Assembly: GCA_003105035.1 (NCBI GenBank)
Contig: PQAL01000024.1
Span: forward strand, 62,001 to 126,000
Direction: 5' to 3'
DNA from: Anaerolineales bacterium
Lineage (GTDB): Bacteria; Chloroflexota; Anaerolineae; Anaerolineales; UBA4823
DNA: 64,000 nucleotides
Part shown: in pieces, positions 36,305 through 45,550 of the stretch
Position numbering within the stretch: the stretch's first letter is position 1
Layout of the letters: each line of letters begins with the position of its first letter
The notes under the pieces: generated by a model
Told to the model about the DNA's origin: nothing
The model's input: the letters and a program-made list of their open reading frames with translations, nothing else
Databases searched by the model: none
Translations under genes and position numbers: made by a program

Positions 36305-36922
36305 ATGTCGAACGCACGCCAAAAAATCTTAGGTTATATCGAAGAACATCATAGCGCAACGGTAGATGAGCTGAGCAGAGTTTTTAAAGTAACGCCAGCC
36401 AATATCCGCCACCACCTTTCGATCCTGGTTGACCAGGATAGCCTGGAGATCATCGGCGTAAAGCCATCGGGCAACAAGGGGCGTCCCACCCAAATTTACA
36501 GGAGTGCCGCTCAGGTGAGGCTTAATAACCTGGAAAGCCTGACTGAGATCCTCTTGGGAGATTTTCTACAAGGTATAACCGAAGACGAGCGCGAGAGACT
36601 GCTCCGGCGGATCGCCAACCAGCTGGCTGCCAGCTTCACCTTGGAAAAGAATAACCCTACCCGCCGTATTTATGCTTGCATGCGTGTGCTTAACCACCTG
36701 AACTACCAGGCTCACTGGGAAGCACACATCGATAATCCGCGCATCATCCTGGATCACTGCCCTTATCAAGCCCTACGCACCCACCACCCCGAATTATGCC
36801 AAATGGACAGCTACCTGCTGGAGACTTTGCTGGATGCACCCATCAAGCAAACCGAGCGCTTGTCGAGCACACCGAAGGGTTTGCAACAATGCGTCTTTGC
36901 GTTGAGCAGACCGACTGGGTAA
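36305..36922 (+). CDS. SufR-like winged-helix regulator with cysteine motif
   Basis: 205-residue regulator. Residues 1-75 form a winged helix (ATVDELSRVFKVTPANIRHHLSIL) of the DeoR/ArsR type. The C-terminal domain carries three cysteines, the first two as C-x12-C (HCPYQALRTHHPELC), the third about 30 residues later. SufR proteins use C-x12-C plus further cysteines to hold an Fe-S cluster that controls DNA binding. The third ligand position differs here. It is divergent from nuoB with a shared perfect palindrome, so it probably controls nuo and itself in response to Fe-S or redox state. Confidence 0.8.
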   Translation: MSNARQKILGYIEEHHSATVDELSRVFKVTPANIRHHLSILVDQDSLEIIGVKPSGNKGRPTQIYRSAAQVRLNNLESLTEILLGDFLQGITEDERERLLRRIANQLAASFTLEKNNPTRRIYACMRVLNHLNYQAHWEAHIDNPRIILDHCPYQALRTHHPELCQMDSYLLETLLDAPIKQTERLSSTPKGLQQCVFALSRPTG

Positions 36923-37018
36923 TCCCCATTTCCTTTACCAAATAACAATAATAATATATAATATATAATATATCGCACGTTTGATATATCCGATTTGTTT
37001 TCACACTGAAAGAAGTAT

Positions 37019-37777
37019 ATGGATCTACCCAATCCAATCCCTGAGGCTGGTGAAGTCTTACGTAAACGCTCATTGACCGACGAAGTCTATGAATATTTAT
37101 CCGGCAAGATCATTGCGGGGAACTATTCATCCGGAGATTGGCTACGCCAGGAAGACATCTCCACTTTGTTAGGAGTGAGCCAGACCCCTGTACGGGAAGC
37201 ATTGGACCGTCTGGTGGCCACCGGCTTGGCAGAGCGTGTGCCCTACCGTGGAGTGCGCGTGCCCATCCTGGAAGACAAGGAAATTGTGGATGCCTTCCTG
37301 CTCCGCATCATACTAGAATCCACCGCGGCACGCCTGGCTGCGAACATCATTCCCAATGAAGAAGTTCAAGCCTTAACTTTCCTGATCGACAATACAGCTG
37401 AGTTGGTCAAATTGGAGGATATGGCGAGGCTACGCCAGCTAAACAAACAGTTCCACACCCGCATTGTGGAAGCTGCGAGTAGCCAGCTGCTTAATAAGCT
37501 CTATGAAATGACCACCAACGCCTTCCCTGATTGGATGCTCTATGAATACATGTTCCGCCACCCTGAGCTCCTACAGGCCAGCCTTGAACGCGAATATTCA
37601 GAACATCAGGCGATCATCGCTGCCCTGGGTGCCAGGAATGCAGAAGAAACTTCCAGCCAGGTAGCCACCCATATCAAGAACCAATGGCATGACCTAAAAA
37701 CCTATCTAAATTTCTCGGACGACTTAATCCGCGAGATAGAAAATCAAATCAAGTCAATGTTCCCAAATCATCATTAA
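37019..37777 (+). CDS. GntR/FCD-family transcription regulator
   Basis: 252-residue regulator of the FadR subfamily. The winged helix occupies about residues 18-85 (IIAGNYSSGDWLRQEDI and SQTPVREALDRL). An all-helical FCD ligand domain follows, with FLLRIILESTAARLAA and FHTRIVEAA. Such regulators bind small carboxylates or amines. It lies 24 bases before the corrinoid-protein gene on the same strand and probably controls the demethylation cluster. The region just before it (36930-37010) is very AT-rich. The effector cannot be read from sequence. Confidence 0.9.
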   Translation: MDLPNPIPEAGEVLRKRSLTDEVYEYLSGKIIAGNYSSGDWLRQEDISTLLGVSQTPVREALDRLVATGLAERVPYRGVRVPILEDKEIVDAFLLRIILESTAARLAANIIPNEEVQALTFLIDNTAELVKLEDMARLRQLNKQFHTRIVEAASSQLLNKLYEMTTNAFPDWMLYEYMFRHPELLQASLEREYSEHQAIIAALGARNAEETSSQVATHIKNQWHDLKTYLNFSDDLIREIENQIKSMFPNHH

Positions 37778-37801
37778 TTAAGAAAATCAAAGGAGAATAA
37801 A

Positions 37802-38452
37802 ATGCAAAACGAAGAGTTGTTTAAGGAAATGGCCCAAAGCATCACCGATGGTGATGACATAAAAGCAGCCGAGCTTGCACAAAAGTCTGTCGATCTGGGC
37901 ATTGACCCATTGGAAGCGATCAATAACGGGTTTGTGAATGGGGTGAACTTCGTTGGCGACCAGTTCAGCTGTGGCAACATGTTCTTGCCCGAGCTGGTTA
38001 TGGCGGGTGAAGCCATGAAGGCAGCCGTGGCAGTCCTTGAGCCTGAGCTGGCCAAGCGTGGCACTGAGCGGAAGATGCTGGGTAAAGTGGTGCTGTGCAC
38101 CGTTGAAGGTGACATCCATGAGATTGGCAAGACGCTGGTCGGAACGATGCTTTCCGCCACAGGTTTCCAGGTGTATGACATGGGCGTAGACGTGCCAGTA
38201 ATGAAAGTAGTCGAGAAAGCTCGCGAAGTTGGCGCAGATATCGTGGCGATGAGCGCCTTACTCACCACCACCATGGTGCACCAGAGGGATGTCATTGAAG
38301 CCCTTGAAGATGTTGGCATGCGCTCCAAGGTGAAGGTGATGGTAGGTGGTGCTCCAGTAACCCAGGATTGGGTGAAGCAGATTGGTGCTGATGGTTATAG
38401 TGAGGATGCCATTGGAGCAGCCCGGGTGGCCAAGCAGCTGCTCGGTGTGTAG
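37802..38452 (+). CDS. Corrinoid protein (MtbC/MtgC-like)
   Basis: 216-residue methyl-carrier protein. An N-terminal helical cap domain spans about residues 1-85. The cobalamin-binding Rossmann domain follows, with EGDIHEIGK, the DxHxxG motif whose histidine binds cobalt. It accepts a methyl group from a substrate methyltransferase and hands it to a second methyltransferase that serves tetrahydrofolate. A strong AAAGGAG precedes the ATG. It is the only corrinoid protein in the cluster and is followed by four MttB-family genes, so it may serve all of them. No activator (RamA type) or MtgA/MtvA-type gene is seen here. Confidence 0.92.
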   Translation: MQNEELFKEMAQSITDGDDIKAAELAQKSVDLGIDPLEAINNGFVNGVNFVGDQFSCGNMFLPELVMAGEAMKAAVAVLEPELAKRGTERKMLGKVVLCTVEGDIHEIGKTLVGTMLSATGFQVYDMGVDVPVMKVVEKAREVGADIVAMSALLTTTMVHQRDVIEALEDVGMRSKVKVMVGGAPVTQDWVKQIGADGYSEDAIGAARVAKQLLGV

Positions 38453-38470
38453 ACTCTTGCAGGAGCCTAT

Positions 38471-39922
38471 ATGACCGGGAAAATTAAATCAATCACCAAT
38501 CCGAAACTTAACCTGGATATCTTATCTCCTGAAGAAATCCAGCGCACCCATACAGCCACCCTGGATGTGATCGAAACAGTGGGGGTACGCTTCCCCTCCA
38601 AACAAGCGCTTGATATCTGGGAAGATAATGGGGCACAGGTGGACCGCGACACTTCGGTGGTTAAAGTACCAGGAAAGGTCATCGAAGACGCATTGAAGCT
38701 TGCCCCACCGAAGTATGACCTGGCTGCCCGCAAAGCGGACCAGGACTTGCCTCTGGATGGCAACCATGTCTTCCTGGGCACCGATGGGTGCGGAGTGGAA
38801 GTGCTGGATATCCATACCGGCAAGCGTCGCACGTCCACCTGGCAGGATGTGGCCGATATTGCCCGGGTGGGCGACGCACTGGAAGAGATTGCCTTCCATT
38901 GGGTGGCCGTTTCGGCCCAAGACCTGCCTCCGAAGACACGTGGCCTGCACGAATTACGTGCCATCTGGGAAAACTCCACCAAGCATGCCCAAACAGAAAG
39001 TATTTACAATGCATGGGAAGCCCAAGCTGCAATCGAAATGGCGACGGCCATCGCGGGTGGCAGAGAAGCCCTGCGAAAACGCCCCGTCCTATCCATCATG
39101 CAATGCACAGCCCCACCCCTCGGGCAGGATGGCGGCAGTGTGGATGCAGCCTTGATCGGCGCAGCAGCAGGACTACCCGTCGGCTTCATGACCATGGCAG
39201 CCTGCCTGACCACAGGTCCGGCAACCCTGGCTGGCAACCTGGTGGTGGGAAATGCCGAAGTGATCAGCGCAACCGCCCTTATTGAGCTGGCCTACCCCGG
39301 AGCACCGGTATTCTACGCTGCTGCTCAAACTGCTTCAGACTTGCGCACGGGGGCGTACACCGGCGGAGGCCCAGAAGATTTCCTTTTCGGTGCGGCACAG
39401 AACAAGCTCTCTGATTTTTATAATATTCCGTTGTCGATGGGCTCATTCGCCACTGGCGCGAAGGAACCCAACTGGCAAGCAGGAGTGGAAAACAGTTTAT
39501 CAACATTCATGGCCAGCGTGGTGATGTCGGATATGTTGCTTGGAGCTGGTTTATTGCATGGCAGTCGTATCTGGTCGTATGCCCAGATGTTGATGGACTG
39601 TGAGATATTCTCGATCATCCAGAAGGTAATGCAAGGCATTGTGGTTGATGATGAAACCCTGGCGCTGGATGTGATCCGCAGTGTAGGACCAGGAGGAAAC
39701 TTCCTGAGCCAAAAACACACCTTGAAGCACATGCGTGAGATCTTCATCCCACAATTCATGGACAGGCGACCTTACAACGTTTGGGAAGAAAAGAAAGATG
39801 ACGGCCGAGATTGGGCGTTGGAAAAAGCGCGCAAGATCCTCAGCACACACCAGCCCGAACCCCTGGATCCAGCAGTCTCCAAAGAACTCAAGAAGATCAT
39901 TGCGTCCGTCGAGGTCAATTAA
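38471..39922 (+). CDS. MttB-family methyltransferase (1), non-pyrrolysine
   Basis: 483-residue TIM-barrel protein of the trimethylamine methyltransferase superfamily. The reading frame is closed by one normal stop and contains no internal TAG, so it is of the non-pyrrolysine type, as in MtgB (glycine betaine), MtpB (proline betaine) and MtcB (carnitine). Recognised parts are ETVGVRFPSKQAL near the start, AGGREALRKRP, and the closing region with FLSQKHTLKHMR. It would move a methyl group from a quaternary or tertiary amine to the corrinoid protein encoded 19 bases upstream. The substrate is unknown. GCAGGAG precedes the ATG. Confidence 0.9.
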   Translation: MTGKIKSITNPKLNLDILSPEEIQRTHTATLDVIETVGVRFPSKQALDIWEDNGAQVDRDTSVVKVPGKVIEDALKLAPPKYDLAARKADQDLPLDGNHVFLGTDGCGVEVLDIHTGKRRTSTWQDVADIARVGDALEEIAFHWVAVSAQDLPPKTRGLHELRAIWENSTKHAQTESIYNAWEAQAAIEMATAIAGGREALRKRPVLSIMQCTAPPLGQDGGSVDAALIGAAAGLPVGFMTMAACLTTGPATLAGNLVVGNAEVISATALIELAYPGAPVFYAAAQTASDLRTGAYTGGGPEDFLFGAAQNKLSDFYNIPLSMGSFATGAKEPNWQAGVENSLSTFMASVVMSDMLLGAGLLHGSRIWSYAQMLMDCEIFSIIQKVMQGIVVDDETLALDVIRSVGPGGNFLSQKHTLKHMREIFIPQFMDRRPYNVWEEKKDDGRDWALEKARKILSTHQPEPLDPAVSKELKKIIASVEVN

Positions 39923-39927
39923 CAATT

Positions 39928-41385
39928 ATGCAGCCGAATATCTCCTTATTGAGTGATGAATTAGTCAAGAGGATCCTGGATGAAGCTTTTCAGCTGATGA
40001 TCACACCAGGCATCAAGGTCCAGTCGCCGGCGGCCAGGCAATTGCTGGAAGAAGCCGGGGCGGATGTTAACCATGATGCGGAAGTCGTCCAAATCCCTGA
40101 GAAGCTGGTCTACCAGGCGCTTGAAAGCGCACCACACCAGTTCACATTATTCGACCGTGACGGGAATGCCAGGATCTATTATGGCGGCAACATGGTGCAT
40201 TTCGATCCCGGTTCATCCGGGGTACACATCCTGGACCCAGAAACGGGCGAGCATCGCCCATCCATGGCGAACGACCTGGTTAATATCATCAAGCTGACCG
40301 AGATGATGCCGCAATTTGACGCCCAGTCAACCGCGGTGATCTGTAACGAAATCCCAAAGACGATCAGCGACTTCTATCGCTTGTACCTGGTGCTATTAAA
40401 TTCTGTAAAACCGATCATCACCGGCGCATTTGCCATCCCCACACTGGATGTAATGATCGAGATGCTATCTATCTTTGCTGGTGGGCGAGAAGCGCTACGG
40501 GAGAAACCCCAGGCGGTTTTCGATGTCTGCCCATCGCCTCCATTAATATGGAGCAATTTTGGAGCCCAGAATTTAATCGACCTGGCCCGAGCTGGCGTGC
40601 CTGCCCAGATGGTCTCCATGCCGCTGGCGGGAGCAACCGCGCCGATCACCCTGGTAGGATCGGTGGTGCAACACGCAGCTGAATGCTTGAGCGGCGTCAC
40701 CATTCACCAGCTCGCCAACCCGGGTGCACCCATCGTATGGGGAGGAGCACCAGCAATCTTTGACATGCGCAAGGGCACCACCCCTATGGGGGCCGTGGAA
40801 ACAGCTATGATCGATGCCTCTTACGCACAAATCGGGAAATTTGTGGGTTTACCCACCCATACCTACCTGTGTGCCAGCGACGCCAAGGTGATTGATGCCC
40901 AAGCAGGCCTGGAGAGCGGGATGAGTGCGGTCATCGGAGCACTGGCAGGGATTAATATGATCTCGGGTGCAGGGATGCTGGACTTCCTGGCCTGCTTTAG
41001 CCTGGAAAAGCTGGTCATCGACGCTGAGATCGTAGCCATGGCAAAACGATTGTTATCGGGTATGCATACACCCACCGAAACCCTGGCGACAGCGATGTTT
41101 GAAGGGATTAATTTCAAAGGCGACTTTCTCAAGCAGAAGGTGACGCGCGAGCTGTTCAGCCACGAGCAATATCTACCCTCTAAAGTATTAGACCGTGACT
41201 CGATCCGTGGCTGGCACCAGGACGGAAGCCTGGATGCGCTCACCCGGGCAAAACATCAGGTAGAGCACCTGCTTGAGAATTACCAGGCACCGACAATCGA
41301 AAAAGCTAAACTCCAGGAACTGCATAAGCTGGTGAAACACCAGGCACAGCAAGCCGGTTTAGCCACCCTGCCTGGAGTAAATTGA
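39928..41385 (+). CDS. MttB-family methyltransferase (2), non-pyrrolysine
   Basis: About 485-residue MttB-superfamily protein, paralogous to its neighbours. It shares SPAARQLLEEAGADVNHD near the start, AGGREALREKP in the middle and FLKQKVTRELFS near the end, but differs strongly in between. I start at the ATG at 39928; a longer frame to 39811 overlaps methyltransferase 1. It has no internal TAG. It begins five bases after the previous stop. A stem-loop follows before methyltransferase 3. Confidence 0.9.
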   Translation: MQPNISLLSDELVKRILDEAFQLMITPGIKVQSPAARQLLEEAGADVNHDAEVVQIPEKLVYQALESAPHQFTLFDRDGNARIYYGGNMVHFDPGSSGVHILDPETGEHRPSMANDLVNIIKLTEMMPQFDAQSTAVICNEIPKTISDFYRLYLVLLNSVKPIITGAFAIPTLDVMIEMLSIFAGGREALREKPQAVFDVCPSPPLIWSNFGAQNLIDLARAGVPAQMVSMPLAGATAPITLVGSVVQHAAECLSGVTIHQLANPGAPIVWGGAPAIFDMRKGTTPMGAVETAMIDASYAQIGKFVGLPTHTYLCASDAKVIDAQAGLESGMSAVIGALAGINMISGAGMLDFLACFSLEKLVIDAEIVAMAKRLLSGMHTPTETLATAMFEGINFKGDFLKQKVTRELFSHEQYLPSKVLDRDSIRGWHQDGSLDALTRAKHQVEHLLENYQAPTIEKAKLQELHKLVKHQAQQAGLATLPGVN

Positions 41386-41405
41386 ATATTTAGGATAATC
41401 CACTT

Positions 41406-41433
41406 GGAGAGATGGGATGCTGGTCATCTCTCC
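41406..41433 (+). repeat. 9-bp stem-loop between methyltransferase genes 2 and 3
   Basis: GGAGAGATG (41406-41414) and CATCTCTCC (41425-41433) are perfect inverted complements around a ten-base loop. No T-run follows, so it is more likely a processing or stability element than a strong terminator. The gap between the two genes is 117 bases. Confidence 0.55.
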
Positions 41434-41502
41434 ATTTCGCACCTCTCATCTTTCGCCTGGTGATTGTAACCAATAATCGTGGTGAAGCTCGTAAAGGAGA
41501 CT

Positions 41503-42918
41503 ATGGGCGAATTCAAAGTGATGTCTGAAAATGAGATCGAAGCTGTGCATGCAGCAAGCCTGCGCATCCTGGAAGAAACTGGCTTGCTCCTCTCACATGG
41601 AGAGGCACGTGAGATATTCTGCGCAGCAGGAGCAGTGATCAATAAAGATAAAGTTCACCTTCCCCCTACCCTGGTAGAAGCGCAGGTGGCGAAAGCTACC
41701 AGGCGTGTGACTTTGCGTGGGCGGGGTGGCACAACCAAGGTGCTCGGGGATGGTACGCTGCACTGGCACAACCTGGGTGGGGCGCGCGATATTTATGATA
41801 CTGAAACCAGCACACGGCGGAACGCCACGGTCCAGGATCTACGTGACTGCACACGTTTGCTGGATGCTATGGATGGAGCAACTACCATCACGCCCTTCTT
41901 CACGCCACTCGATGTGCCTGGTCACCTGATGTCTTTAGCCATGTACCGGCATGCCATACCAAATACTACCAAACCGCTCCAGGGACCTGGGGTACAAACC
42001 GCTGAAGAAGTTCAATTTGCAGTACGCATGGCTGGGGTGATCGGTGAACCCAGGGAAGTCTTCTCCTTGAGCGTCTCACCCGTCAGCCCATTGAATCTGT
42101 CGCATGGCTTAGCTGGTGCAATCATCGAAATTGCCAGGCTGGGCATCCCGTTTGCTCCACTCCCCTGCCCAACAGCTGGGACGACGGCACCATTTTCGAT
42201 CGCTGGCGCTGTGGCACAACAGAACGCCGAAATCCTGGCATCTATCGTGCTGGCGCAGCTGGTGCACCCCGGTTTACCGATAATTTACTGTGGACGCCTG
42301 GCGATGATGGAACCACGCACGGGCATTTCCGTATGGGGCGGGGTCGAGCTTGGCCTGGCATCAGCTGCTACTGTGCAAATTGGACACCGTTATGGCTTAC
42401 CGGTGAATGTGTATGGTTTTTCCACCAATTCTCACACACTCGATATCCAGAATGGCTATGAAAGAGCCTTAAATGCCATGATCCCGGCCCTGGCAGGTGC
42501 GGATGAGCTCTCTGGGATTGGGGAAATGGAAGCAGGGGTGATGGGCTCTTTTGCCCAGATCGTCAGTGACAATGAGATTGCCAGCAGCGTACGACGACTG
42601 ATGCGTGGCTTCAATGTGAATGATGATTCCCTGGCCGTAGATGTGATTGCGTCTGTGATGCAAGGCAGCCATAATTTCCTCGGGCAAAAACACACCATGC
42701 GCTACCTGAGAGGTGGTGAAGTGCTGCTCACATCGCTGGCTGAACGCGGCTCGTGGGAGACGTGGGAGGCGAATGGACGCGTTGGCATGGCAGAAAGAGC
42801 ACAGGCAGAAGCTGTGCGTATCCTGGCAAATCACCAGGTGCCTCCGCTTACCCAAAGTCAGGAAATGGAACTGGATGATATTCTCAAGGAAGCGGACAGA
42901 AAGTTAAAGAAGCACTAA
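41503..42918 (+). CDS. MttB-family methyltransferase (3), non-pyrrolysine
   Basis: 471-residue MttB-superfamily protein. The ATG at 41503 has AAAGGAG a few bases before it; an in-frame start at 41479 is not supported. Family landmarks are RILEETGLLLSHGEAREIF, GARDIYDTETSTRRN and FLGQKHTMRYLR near the end. The stretch LAGADELSGIGEMEAG fits the conserved GAG-type barrel segment seen in the other paralogues. It is followed after 14 bases by an M20 amidohydrolase, which suggests the substrate may arise by amide hydrolysis. Confidence 0.9.
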   Translation: MGEFKVMSENEIEAVHAASLRILEETGLLLSHGEAREIFCAAGAVINKDKVHLPPTLVEAQVAKATRRVTLRGRGGTTKVLGDGTLHWHNLGGARDIYDTETSTRRNATVQDLRDCTRLLDAMDGATTITPFFTPLDVPGHLMSLAMYRHAIPNTTKPLQGPGVQTAEEVQFAVRMAGVIGEPREVFSLSVSPVSPLNLSHGLAGAIIEIARLGIPFAPLPCPTAGTTAPFSIAGAVAQQNAEILASIVLAQLVHPGLPIIYCGRLAMMEPRTGISVWGGVELGLASAATVQIGHRYGLPVNVYGFSTNSHTLDIQNGYERALNAMIPALAGADELSGIGEMEAGVMGSFAQIVSDNEIASSVRRLMRGFNVNDDSLAVDVIASVMQGSHNFLGQKHTMRYLRGGEVLLTSLAERGSWETWEANGRVGMAERAQAEAVRILANHQVPPLTQSQEMELDDILKEADRKLKKH

Positions 42919-42932
42919 TCTCGGAGGTAGAT

Positions 42933-44102
42933 ATGCTGAATCAAGCGAAAGAACTCCAAACCAAATTAACCGAATACCGCCGTGATTTCCACATGCACCC
43001 GGAGCTCGGTTTCAACGAATATCGCACATCGGCGAAGGTGGCGGAGGTCTTGCGCTCCCTGGGTTTGCGGGTGAAGGAGAAGGTCGGTAAAACTGGCGTG
43101 GTCGGTGAGATTGGCCAAGGATTACCCATCGTGGCCATCCGGGCAGACATGGATGCCCTTCCGCTTCAGGAGGATAATAAAACCGCATATACATCGCAAT
43201 ACCCGGGCGTGATGCACGCGTGCGGCCATGATGCCCACACTGCCATCCTGCTTGGTGTGGCAGAAATTCTCTCCAAAGAAGAAAACCTGCCTGGCACGGT
43301 GCGTCTGCTCTTCCAACCCGCTGAAGAGGTGGCTGATGACGAAGGCATTAGTGGGGCCCCACGTATGATCGAAGATGGTGCCATGCAAGGTGGAGTGGGC
43401 CTGACCCTGGCGCTGCACGTATCGGCCCATGTACCCGTGGGTCAAATTCAGGTCGGAGCAGGCCCTTCCTCGGGAGGGGTGGATACTTTTCGTGGATCAA
43501 TCATCGGGATGGGTGGTCACGGTGCCAGACCGCACGAGACGGTCGATCCTATCTACCTGTCAGCGTATGTCATTCTGGCATTACACGGGATCGTCTCACG
43601 CAGGTTGAACCCGTTTGACCCGGCTGTAGTGACAATCGGGTCGATCCACGCTGGTAACGCCGAGAATGTAATTCCGAACCAGGTGGATATCCTGGGCACC
43701 ATTCGCTACATGGAGCATAAAGTACAGGAGCAGATCCACCGCGAGATAAAAAAAGCGTTTGATGTAGCAAAATCGCTGGGTGGAGATTATTCATTGAAGT
43801 TTGAGATCGGCACACCACCGATGATCAATGATGAAAAGGCGGTTGAATTGATCAAAGCCACTGCTACAGACCTGATCGGCAGTGAAAATATCCTGCCACC
43901 CCAGGATGGATTGGGCGCGGAGGACTTCGGATGCTTCTCTGAGCTGGCACCGGGGGCGATGTTTGTGCTGGGCAGCAAGGTAGAAGGTGACGAACGCGAA
44001 CACCATAATTCACATTTTGATGTCAATGACGAATGCCTGCCATACGGGGTGGCCATCCTGGCTGATTCAGCGCTACGATTCATGAGAAAAGGTGGCTTCT
44101 AG
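42933..44102 (+). CDS. M20-family amidohydrolase in methyltransferase cluster
   Basis: 389-residue M20D metallohydrolase. Metal and catalytic motifs are MHACGHDAH, FQPAEEV and, near the end, HHNSHFDVNDE. It cleaves N-acyl or amide bonds. GGAGG stands before the ATG. It sits between the third and fourth MttB-family genes with gaps of 14 and 11 bases, so it is clearly part of their operon. A likely role is to release a methylated amine or amino acid from a conjugate before demethylation; that is inference from context. It resembles the M20 gene at 28707 but is a distinct paralogue. Confidence 0.92.
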   Translation: MLNQAKELQTKLTEYRRDFHMHPELGFNEYRTSAKVAEVLRSLGLRVKEKVGKTGVVGEIGQGLPIVAIRADMDALPLQEDNKTAYTSQYPGVMHACGHDAHTAILLGVAEILSKEENLPGTVRLLFQPAEEVADDEGISGAPRMIEDGAMQGGVGLTLALHVSAHVPVGQIQVGAGPSSGGVDTFRGSIIGMGGHGARPHETVDPIYLSAYVILALHGIVSRRLNPFDPAVVTIGSIHAGNAENVIPNQVDILGTIRYMEHKVQEQIHREIKKAFDVAKSLGGDYSLKFEIGTPPMINDEKAVELIKATATDLIGSENILPPQDGLGAEDFGCFSELAPGAMFVLGSKVEGDEREHHNSHFDVNDECLPYGVAILADSALRFMRKGGF

Positions 44103-44113
44103 CGAAATCCAAC

Positions 44114-45541
44114 ATGGACAAATCACTTGATGTCCATCCTTGTATCCAGGTGCTATCTGAAGAGGCTATCGCCCGCATCCATGCCACCTCCCTGAAGATA
44201 CTTGCCGAGATTGGCATCCGGGTTGATTCTCCCAGGGCAATCACCGTATTCAAGTCAGCTGATGGAATCAGATTCATCGACGAGCAACACCTGGTGATCC
44301 AGCCCGAGCTGGTAGCCTGGGCGCTCGACCAGGCTCCTGCGAGCATCGCTATCTACAATCGGAAAAAAGAGCTGGTTACACACCTGGGCGAAGACCAGAC
44401 CAGATTCGGTATAGGTGTGACCAATCTTTTTTACCAGGATCCGCAAACTGACCGGGTGCTGCCATTCGCTCGTGAGCATATGCGTAGCTCAGTGGCCATG
44501 GCGAATAGCCTGCCATCTTACGACTTCATTTCAACCATAGGGATCATCCGCGATGTGAAGCCTGATCAGGCTGACCTGGTGGCGACCCTGGAGATGGTAG
44601 TGAATACGGTCAAGCCATTGATCGTCCTGGTGTCTGATGAAAACCAATTTCAGCCGTGCCTTTCCTTACTCGAGCTGTTGTGTGGAGAAGTGACCGAAAA
44701 CCCCTTCGTGATCCCTTACTTCAACCCGGTGACACCCCTGATCTTGAACAATAGCACCGCTCAGAACATGATGGCATCGGTTGAGAGAGGCCTGCCGATC
44801 ATTTTTTCTAATTATGGAATGGCGGGCGTGTCAACTCCGATCACCTCTGCAGGGACCCTTGCGCTGCTCAATGCAGAACTACTGGCTGGATTGGTTTATA
44901 GCCAGCTGCTCAAGCCTGGCACACCTGTGATTTTGGGTAGCTTGCCGGCGTTCTTCGATATGAAAACCATGGTGGATTTCTTCGACCCGCAGACCATGCT
45001 CCTAAACCTGGCGTGTGCAGAGATGATGGCCCATTACGGCATCCCCCACGCTGGCACTTCCGGCAGCTCCAATGGTTGGGGGGCGGACCTGATCGCCAGC
45101 GAGGCGTTGTGGATTAACCACCTGACCAGCTGCATCGGGAAAGCCGGTCTGGCACCCTTCGTCGGTGGCAGCCTGGGATCCAAGGTCTTTTCGCCAAGCA
45201 TGGTGGTGTATGCGAATGAGATCATTGAGCAAGCCAGGCATTTCAATAAAGGCTTCATTTTTAATGAAGAAACATTAGCCTTTGAAGAGATCAAAAAGAC
45301 CGGTTTTGGGGGGAATTTTATCTCTTCTCGTCAGACAATGAAAGCGTTCCGCACAGCTTATCATACCAGCAGCATCTTCCCCCGGTTGGGTCTCGAGAAA
45401 TGGCAGGAGCTCAGACAGCCCTTAGCAGACACATTCCTGAGAGATCGGACATTGGAATTACTCAGCCAGCCTAAGTACCCGGACGACAGGCAGGAGCTAC
45501 TTGAAAAAGGCGAGTTTTTTATTAATCGTATCGCGAAATAA
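44114..45541 (+). CDS. MttB-family methyltransferase (4), divergent
   Basis: 475-residue MttB-superfamily protein, the most divergent of the four. It keeps KILAEIGIRVDSPRAI near the start, a NPVTPLILNNSTAQNM segment in the barrel and FISSRQTMKAFR where the others have FLxQKHT. The AGGREAL block is replaced. There is no internal TAG. It ends ten bases before the stop of glmS on the other strand. No Shine-Dalgarno is obvious, so translation may be coupled to the M20 gene. Its substrate may differ from those of the other three. Confidence 0.88.
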   Translation: MDKSLDVHPCIQVLSEEAIARIHATSLKILAEIGIRVDSPRAITVFKSADGIRFIDEQHLVIQPELVAWALDQAPASIAIYNRKKELVTHLGEDQTRFGIGVTNLFYQDPQTDRVLPFAREHMRSSVAMANSLPSYDFISTIGIIRDVKPDQADLVATLEMVVNTVKPLIVLVSDENQFQPCLSLLELLCGEVTENPFVIPYFNPVTPLILNNSTAQNMMASVERGLPIIFSNYGMAGVSTPITSAGTLALLNAELLAGLVYSQLLKPGTPVILGSLPAFFDMKTMVDFFDPQTMLLNLACAEMMAHYGIPHAGTSGSSNGWGADLIASEALWINHLTSCIGKAGLAPFVGGSLGSKVFSPSMVVYANEIIEQARHFNKGFIFNEETLAFEEIKKTGFGGNFISSRQTMKAFRTAYHTSSIFPRLGLEKWQELRQPLADTFLRDRTLELLSQPKYPDDRQELLEKGEFFINRIAK

Positions 45542-45550
45542 TGGAAAAAT

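Noticed and set aside
38471-45541. Pyrrolysine-containing MttB genes
   Set aside because: All four MttB-family frames are full length with no in-frame TAG, so the pyrrolysine type is excluded.
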